Positions 61,095 through 64,000 of a stretch of 64,000 nt of DNA are shown here, one piece after another; position 1 is the first letter of the stretch, and each line of letters begins with the position of its first letter. A program made the translations under genes and the position numbers. The DNA comes from Prescottella equi. GTDB lineage: Bacteria > Actinomycetota > Actinomycetes > Mycobacteriales > Mycobacteriaceae. The DNA lies in contig NZ_JAIVAH010000018.1 of assembly GCF_020171745.1 (NCBI RefSeq), forward strand, positions 62,001-126,000, read 5' to 3'. The notes under the pieces are model-generated. The model ran no database searches and was not told the DNA's origin. It worked only from the letters and a program-made list of their open reading frames with translations.

Positions 61095-61571
61095 ATGTCA
61101 CGCGCCCAGCTCGCACTCAACGTCGACGACCTGCAGGAGGCGGTCGACTTCTACTCCAAACTGTTCGGCACGCAGCCCGCCAAGCTGAAGCCCGGCTACG
61201 CCAACTTCGCGATCGCCGAACCGCCGCTGAAACTCGTACTGCTCGAGAACCCCGGCAAGGGCGGCACGATCAACCACCTCGGCGTCGAGGTCGAATCGAG
61301 CGCGAAGGTACACGCGGAGATCGCCCGCCTCACCGACGAGGGCCTGTTCACCGACGAGGAAATCGGCACCACGTGCTGCTTCGCGACCCAGGACAAGGTG
61401 TGGGTCACCGGCCCGGCCGGCGAGAAGTGGGAGGTCTACACCGTGCTCGCCGACTCCGAGACGTTCGGCTCCAGCCCGCAGCACCTCGAGGACGAGACGT
61501 CCGGTGGCGGAGTGTGCTGCGGAACAGCCGCTCCGGGCGAATCCGAACCGACCGGATCGTCCTGCTGCTGA
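61095..61571 (+). CDS. arsI: ArsI-type C–As lyase (glyoxalase/VOC fold)
   Basis: 158 residues from ATG 61095 (CGGAGG upstream). VOC/glyoxalase fold with metal ligands H61 and E113, and the vicinal cysteine pair C94–C95 in GTTCCFATQDKVWVTGP that binds trivalent organoarsenicals. It splits the carbon–arsenic bond of methylarsenite. The C-terminal tail carries two more CC pairs (near 141 and the final residues), which is unusual. It is divergent from arsR, sharing a 97-bp control region. Confidence 0.88.
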   Translation: MSRAQLALNVDDLQEAVDFYSKLFGTQPAKLKPGYANFAIAEPPLKLVLLENPGKGGTINHLGVEVESSAKVHAEIARLTDEGLFTDEEIGTTCCFATQDKVWVTGPAGEKWEVYTVLADSETFGSSPQHLEDETSGGGVCCGTAAPGESEPTGSSCC

Positions 61572-61582
61572 GCAGAACTCCC

Positions 61583-61604
61583 CTCCTGCCGGCTACGGCA
61601 GGAG
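61583..61604. terminator. Bidirectional terminator, arsI/arsC
   Basis: CTCCTGCCG pairs with CGGCAGGAG around the loop GCTA. The arsC stop codon (TAG, minus) lies inside the loop. It ends arsI rightward and sits at the end of the leftward acr3–arsC unit. Confidence 0.65.
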
Positions 61605-61991
61605 CTCGGCGATCAACGCCTCCACCCGCGTACGGATCTCGTCGCGAATGGGTCGCACGGCGTCGAGCCCCTGTCCGGCCGGATCGTCGAGAACCCAGTC
61701 GCGGTAGGACTTTCCGGGGAAGACCGGGCAGGTGTCGCCGCAGCCCATCGTGATCACGACGTCGGAGGCCTGCACCGCGTCGACGGTGAGGATCTTCGGG
61801 GACTGCGTCGAGATATCGATTCCGAGTTCCGACATCGCCACGACCGCGGCGGGGTTGACGGCGTCGGCCGGAGCACTGCCGGCGGAACGAACCTCGATTC
61901 GGCCACCGGCCAGCGCCGCGAGGAAACCGGCCGCCATCTGGGATCGGCCGGCGTTGTGGATGCAGACGAAGAGCACGCTGGGGATCGACAC
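61593..61991 (-). CDS. arsC: Arsenate reductase (LMW-phosphatase type)
   Basis: 132 residues. The phosphatase loop CIHNAGRS puts the nucleophile at C10, with MGCGDTCPVFPG as the redox-cysteine region. This is the thioredoxin- or mycothiol-linked ArsC type; which thiol partner is used cannot be told. It reduces arsenate to arsenite, which Acr3, encoded 3 bp upstream, then expels. Confidence 0.92.
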   Translation of the reverse strand: MSIPSVLFVCIHNAGRSQMAAGFLAALAGGRIEVRSAGSAPADAVNPAAVVAMSELGIDISTQSPKILTVDAVQASDVVITMGCGDTCPVFPGKSYRDWVLDDPAGQGLDAVRPIRDEIRTRVEALIAELLP

Positions 61992-61994
61992 GAC

Positions 61995-63089
61995 TCAGGA
62001 CTCCTTCGACGCCGACATGGCGGTCGGCATTCTTCGATCGAAACGCTTACGCAGCGCGAGGGACACGTAGACCAGGCCGACCAGCACCGGCACCTCGATC
62101 AACGGCCCGACCACTCCTGCGAGCGCCTGTCCGGAGGTGACGCCGTAGGTGGCGATCGCGACGGCGATCGCGAGCTCGAAGTTGTTGCCCGCCGCGGTGA
62201 ACGCGAGTGTGGTGGTGCGCTCGTATCCCAGCCCCATCGCCGCGCCGAGCAGATAGCCGCCGCCCCACATGATCGCGAAGTACGCCAGCAGCGGGATCGC
62301 GATCCGTACGACATCGAGTGGCTGCGAGGTGATCTGGTCGCCCTGTAGCGCGAACAGGATCACGATCGTGAACAGCAGGCCGTAGAGCGCCCACGGGCCG
62401 ATCCTCGGCAGGAACGTCGACTCGTACCACTCACGCCCCCTGGCCTTCTCACCGAAGTGGCGAGTGAGGAACCCGGCGAGCAGCGGGATGCCGAGGAAGA
62501 TCAGTACCGACTTCGCGATCTGCCACGGCGAGGTGTCGATCGTCGTCTGCTCGAGACCCAGCCAGCCGGGCAGCACCGAGAGGTAGAACCAGCCGAGGAC
62601 TGCGAACATGATCACCTGGAAGACGGAGTTGATCGCCACCAGGACCGCGGCCGCCTCCCGGTCGCCGCAGGCGAGGTCGTTCCAGATGATCACCATCGCG
62701 ATGCAGCGTGCGAGGCCGACGATGATCAGACCGGTCCGGTACTCGGGCAGATCCGACAGGAAGATCCAGGCGAGCGCGAACATCAGCGCCGGCCCGAGGA
62801 CCCAGTTCAGCAGCAGCGAACCGGCCAGCAGTCTGCGGTCGCCGGTGACGGTGTCGAGACGGTCGTAGCGCACCTTCGCCAGCACCGGGTACATCATGAT
62901 CAGCAGACCGAGCGCGATCGGCAGCGAGATGCCGTCGAGTTCGACGGCACCGAGTGCGTCGCCGAGTCCCGGGATCGTCCGGCCGAGGAGCAGTCCGGCG
63001 ATCATTGCGACACCGATCCACACCGGCAGGAAGCGATCCAGTGTCGAGAGCTTGCCGACGACAGCCGGGGACACGTTCGCGGCGCTCAC
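61995..63089 (-). CDS. acr3: ACR3-family arsenite efflux permease
   Basis: 364 residues with ten helices. The conserved transport cysteine lies in GLARCIAMVIIWNDLACGD, and MWGGGYLLGAAMGLGYERTTTLAFTAAGNNFELAIAVAIATYG is the ACR3 signature. It exports arsenite using the proton motive force. It overlaps the ArsR stop (ATGA) and precedes arsC by three bases, a compact operon. Confidence 0.94.
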   Translation of the reverse strand: MSAANVSPAVVGKLSTLDRFLPVWIGVAMIAGLLLGRTIPGLGDALGAVELDGISLPIALGLLIMMYPVLAKVRYDRLDTVTGDRRLLAGSLLLNWVLGPALMFALAWIFLSDLPEYRTGLIIVGLARCIAMVIIWNDLACGDREAAAVLVAINSVFQVIMFAVLGWFYLSVLPGWLGLEQTTIDTSPWQIAKSVLIFLGIPLLAGFLTRHFGEKARGREWYESTFLPRIGPWALYGLLFTIVILFALQGDQITSQPLDVVRIAIPLLAYFAIMWGGGYLLGAAMGLGYERTTTLAFTAAGNNFELAIAVAIATYGVTSGQALAGVVGPLIEVPVLVGLVYVSLALRKRFDRRMPTAMSASKES

Positions 63090-63466
63090 AGCGCGGCCTC
63101 GACGGTCGGCGCGCAGGCCGAGCCCGCGACGACGCCTACAGTCGGCGACAGTACCGACGAAAGCTGTTCCAGCGCAGACGGAATCACCCGATAGTACACC
63201 CAGGTTCCGCGTCGCTCGGAGTCGAGCAGGCCCGCCTCCCGCAGCACCTTCAGGTGGTGGGAGATCGTCGGCTGGGACAGGTCGAAGGCGGGCGAGATGT
63301 CACAGACACAGCTCTCCCCGCCCTCGTGTGCGGCGATCAGGCTCAGCATCCGCAGCCGCACCGGATCGCCGAGCGCCTTGAACATCCGGGCCAGATCGGC
63401 CGCCCGGCCCTCCGCGAGGGGCTGCCCCCCGATCGGTGCACAGCACTCCGCGCCTTGATTCGACAT
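63086..63466 (-). CDS. arsR: ArsR-family arsenic sensor, second copy
   Basis: 126 residues. CC at C8–C9 (ECCAPIG) and CVCD in the HTH region (about 51–53), the same arsenic-binding style as the other ArsR. DNA-binding helices are SQPTISHHLKVLREAGLLDSERRG. It leads an operon arsR–acr3–arsC with four- and three-base junctions. A large inverted repeat spans its start codon, so autorepression is likely. Confidence 0.92.
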   Translation of the reverse strand: MSNQGAECCAPIGGQPLAEGRAADLARMFKALGDPVRLRMLSLIAAHEGGESCVCDISPAFDLSQPTISHHLKVLREAGLLDSERRGTWVYYRVIPSALEQLSSVLSPTVGVVAGSACAPTVEAAL

Positions 63467-63493
63467 ACATCTATATTGACATCTATCGAATCA
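63456..63493. promoter_or_regulatory. Operator over the arsR2 start
   Basis: TGATTCGA (63456–63463) and TCGAATCA (63486–63493) are perfect 8-bp inverted repeats 22 bp apart. The left arm lies in codons 2–4 of arsR. TTGACATCTATCGAA inside shares 11 of 15 bases with TTGACTTATGTCGAA in the arsR1/arsI gap. Confidence 0.6.
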
Positions 63494-63508
63494 GTGCGAT
63501 CCGGCGGG

Positions 63509-64000
63509 TCACTCCGCGACCGTCCGGAAGCCGAGCATCATGTCGTGATCCTCGTGGTCGAGCATGTGGCAGTGCCACACGTAGCCCTGCAGCGGGCCGG
63601 ATGCGGCCGGCGCCGGGTCGTGCCCGGCGTGTGCAGGCGTGCCGTGGCCGGAGTGATCGGGGGCCGGCGCCGCCACCTCGCCGACACCGAAGGTCGCGTC
63701 CGGGTCGAACCCCAACCGGTCCGCGGTCGGGAACACCGCGACGATCCGGGTGACCGTCCCCGGGTTGGCGACGACAGTGTCCTTGCGCCCGGTTTCCCAC
63801 GGTTCCGGCGGGATCAGCGGGCCGGTGACGAAGGCGTCGATCGGCGGCGCCCACTTGGTGCCGACCGGCGGGGCCGGGTTCTCCCGGGTGTAGCGATCCA
63901 GGTCGAAGTCCTGCCGACCGAGAACCCGAAAGTTCACCAGGTGCAGGTGGATCGGATGCGGTTCGGGCGTGACGTTGACGATGTCCCACTGTTCGACGGT
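63509..64000 (-). CDS. Multicopper oxidase, C-terminal part
   Basis: The frame runs off the right edge; 163 residues are visible. HPIHLHLVNF and the terminal HCHMLDHEDHDMM are the trinuclear and type 1 copper ligands of a CotA/CueO-type oxidase. A His/Gly/Ala-rich insertion (DHSGHGTPAHAGHD) precedes the last motif. It lies 42 bp upstream of arsR2 on the same strand. Substrate and signal peptide lie outside the window. Confidence 0.9.
   Translation of the reverse strand, partial: TVEQWDIVNVTPEPHPIHLHLVNFRVLGRQDFDLDRYTRENPAPPVGTKWAPPIDAFVTGPLIPPEPWETGRKDTVVANPGTVTRIVAVFPTADRLGFDPDATFGVGEVAAPAPDHSGHGTPAHAGHDPAPAASGPLQGYVWHCHMLDHEDHDMMLGFRTVAE

Overview
The window is a GC-rich actinobacterial chromosome segment, most likely from Rhodococcus or a close mycolic-acid-containing relative. 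Two things support this. First, the gene order MBL hydrolase – RidA – DUF4177 – two ArsA/Get3-type ATPases – whiB4 – ponA2 – metallophosphoesterase – tRNA-Pro matches the mycobacterial Rv3677c–Rv3683 neighbourhood as I remember it. Second, many genes show the leaderless promoter style typical of this group (TANNNT about 7 nt before the start codon). No phage, IS element, CRISPR array or rRNA was seen.

Layout. 0–9.1 kb: conserved core (SWIM protein, MBL hydrolase, RidA, paired ArsA ATPases, WhiB4-like protein, PonA2-like PBP), broken once by an SDR/TetR pair. 9.1–10.6 kb: a stress module (DUF6131, DUF2231, PfpI) with two near-perfect SigB/SigF-type promoters. 10.6–21.7 kb: a leftward block with a secreted protein, a LAL regulator, a FUSC transporter, glutamate decarboxylase, a YhgE/Pip exporter with a degenerate ABC ATPase, and an amidohydrolase. 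22.6–25.5 kb: the core resumes with GatB/YqeY, metallophosphoesterase and tRNA-Pro, followed by an iron-siderophore binding lipoprotein under an IdeR-like box. 25.6–32.9 kb: peptide-binding lipoprotein, esterase, PucR regulator, then a class II cholesterol oxidase with a perfect KstR operator and a divergent gene of unknown function. 33–38 kb: YdjM-like protein, a GPH/MFS carrier coupled to a PLP decarboxylase, an ABC-2-like membrane protein and a 20-residue membrane peptide. 38–48.4 kb: Fur–catalase, hypothetical protein, SRPBCC/TetR/3alpha-HSD-like SDR/IclR, a 13E12-type HNH protein behind a LexA-like box, an alpha/beta hydrolase, a solute-binding-protein remnant and a lipoprotein. 48.4–51.8 kb: sulfatase – HAD – formylglycine-generating enzyme operon. 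51.9–53.7 kb: AI-2E transporter and DUF1269. 53.8–60.4 kb: tightly packed operon of carboxylate-amine ligase, NAGGN-type amidotransferase, S9 peptidase, M20 hydrolase and methyltransferase. 60.6–64 kb: two arsenic units (arsR/arsI and arsR–acr3–arsC) and the end of a multicopper oxidase.

The best candidate for an undescribed system is the 53.8–60.4 kb operon. It carries an amidotransferase of the N-acetylglutaminylglutamine-amide type, but a YbdK/GCS2-type ligase stands where the usual Ngg synthetase would be, and S9 and M20 hydrolases replace the usual M42 peptidase. This suggests a gamma-glutamyl or amidated dipeptide small molecule, possibly an osmolyte. Other strong points are the KstR box in front of the cholesterol oxidase, the pseudo-ATPase paired with YhgE/Pip, and the SigB/SigF-type promoters at 9.1 and 9.36 kb. 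All family names come from reading the translations; no database search was run.
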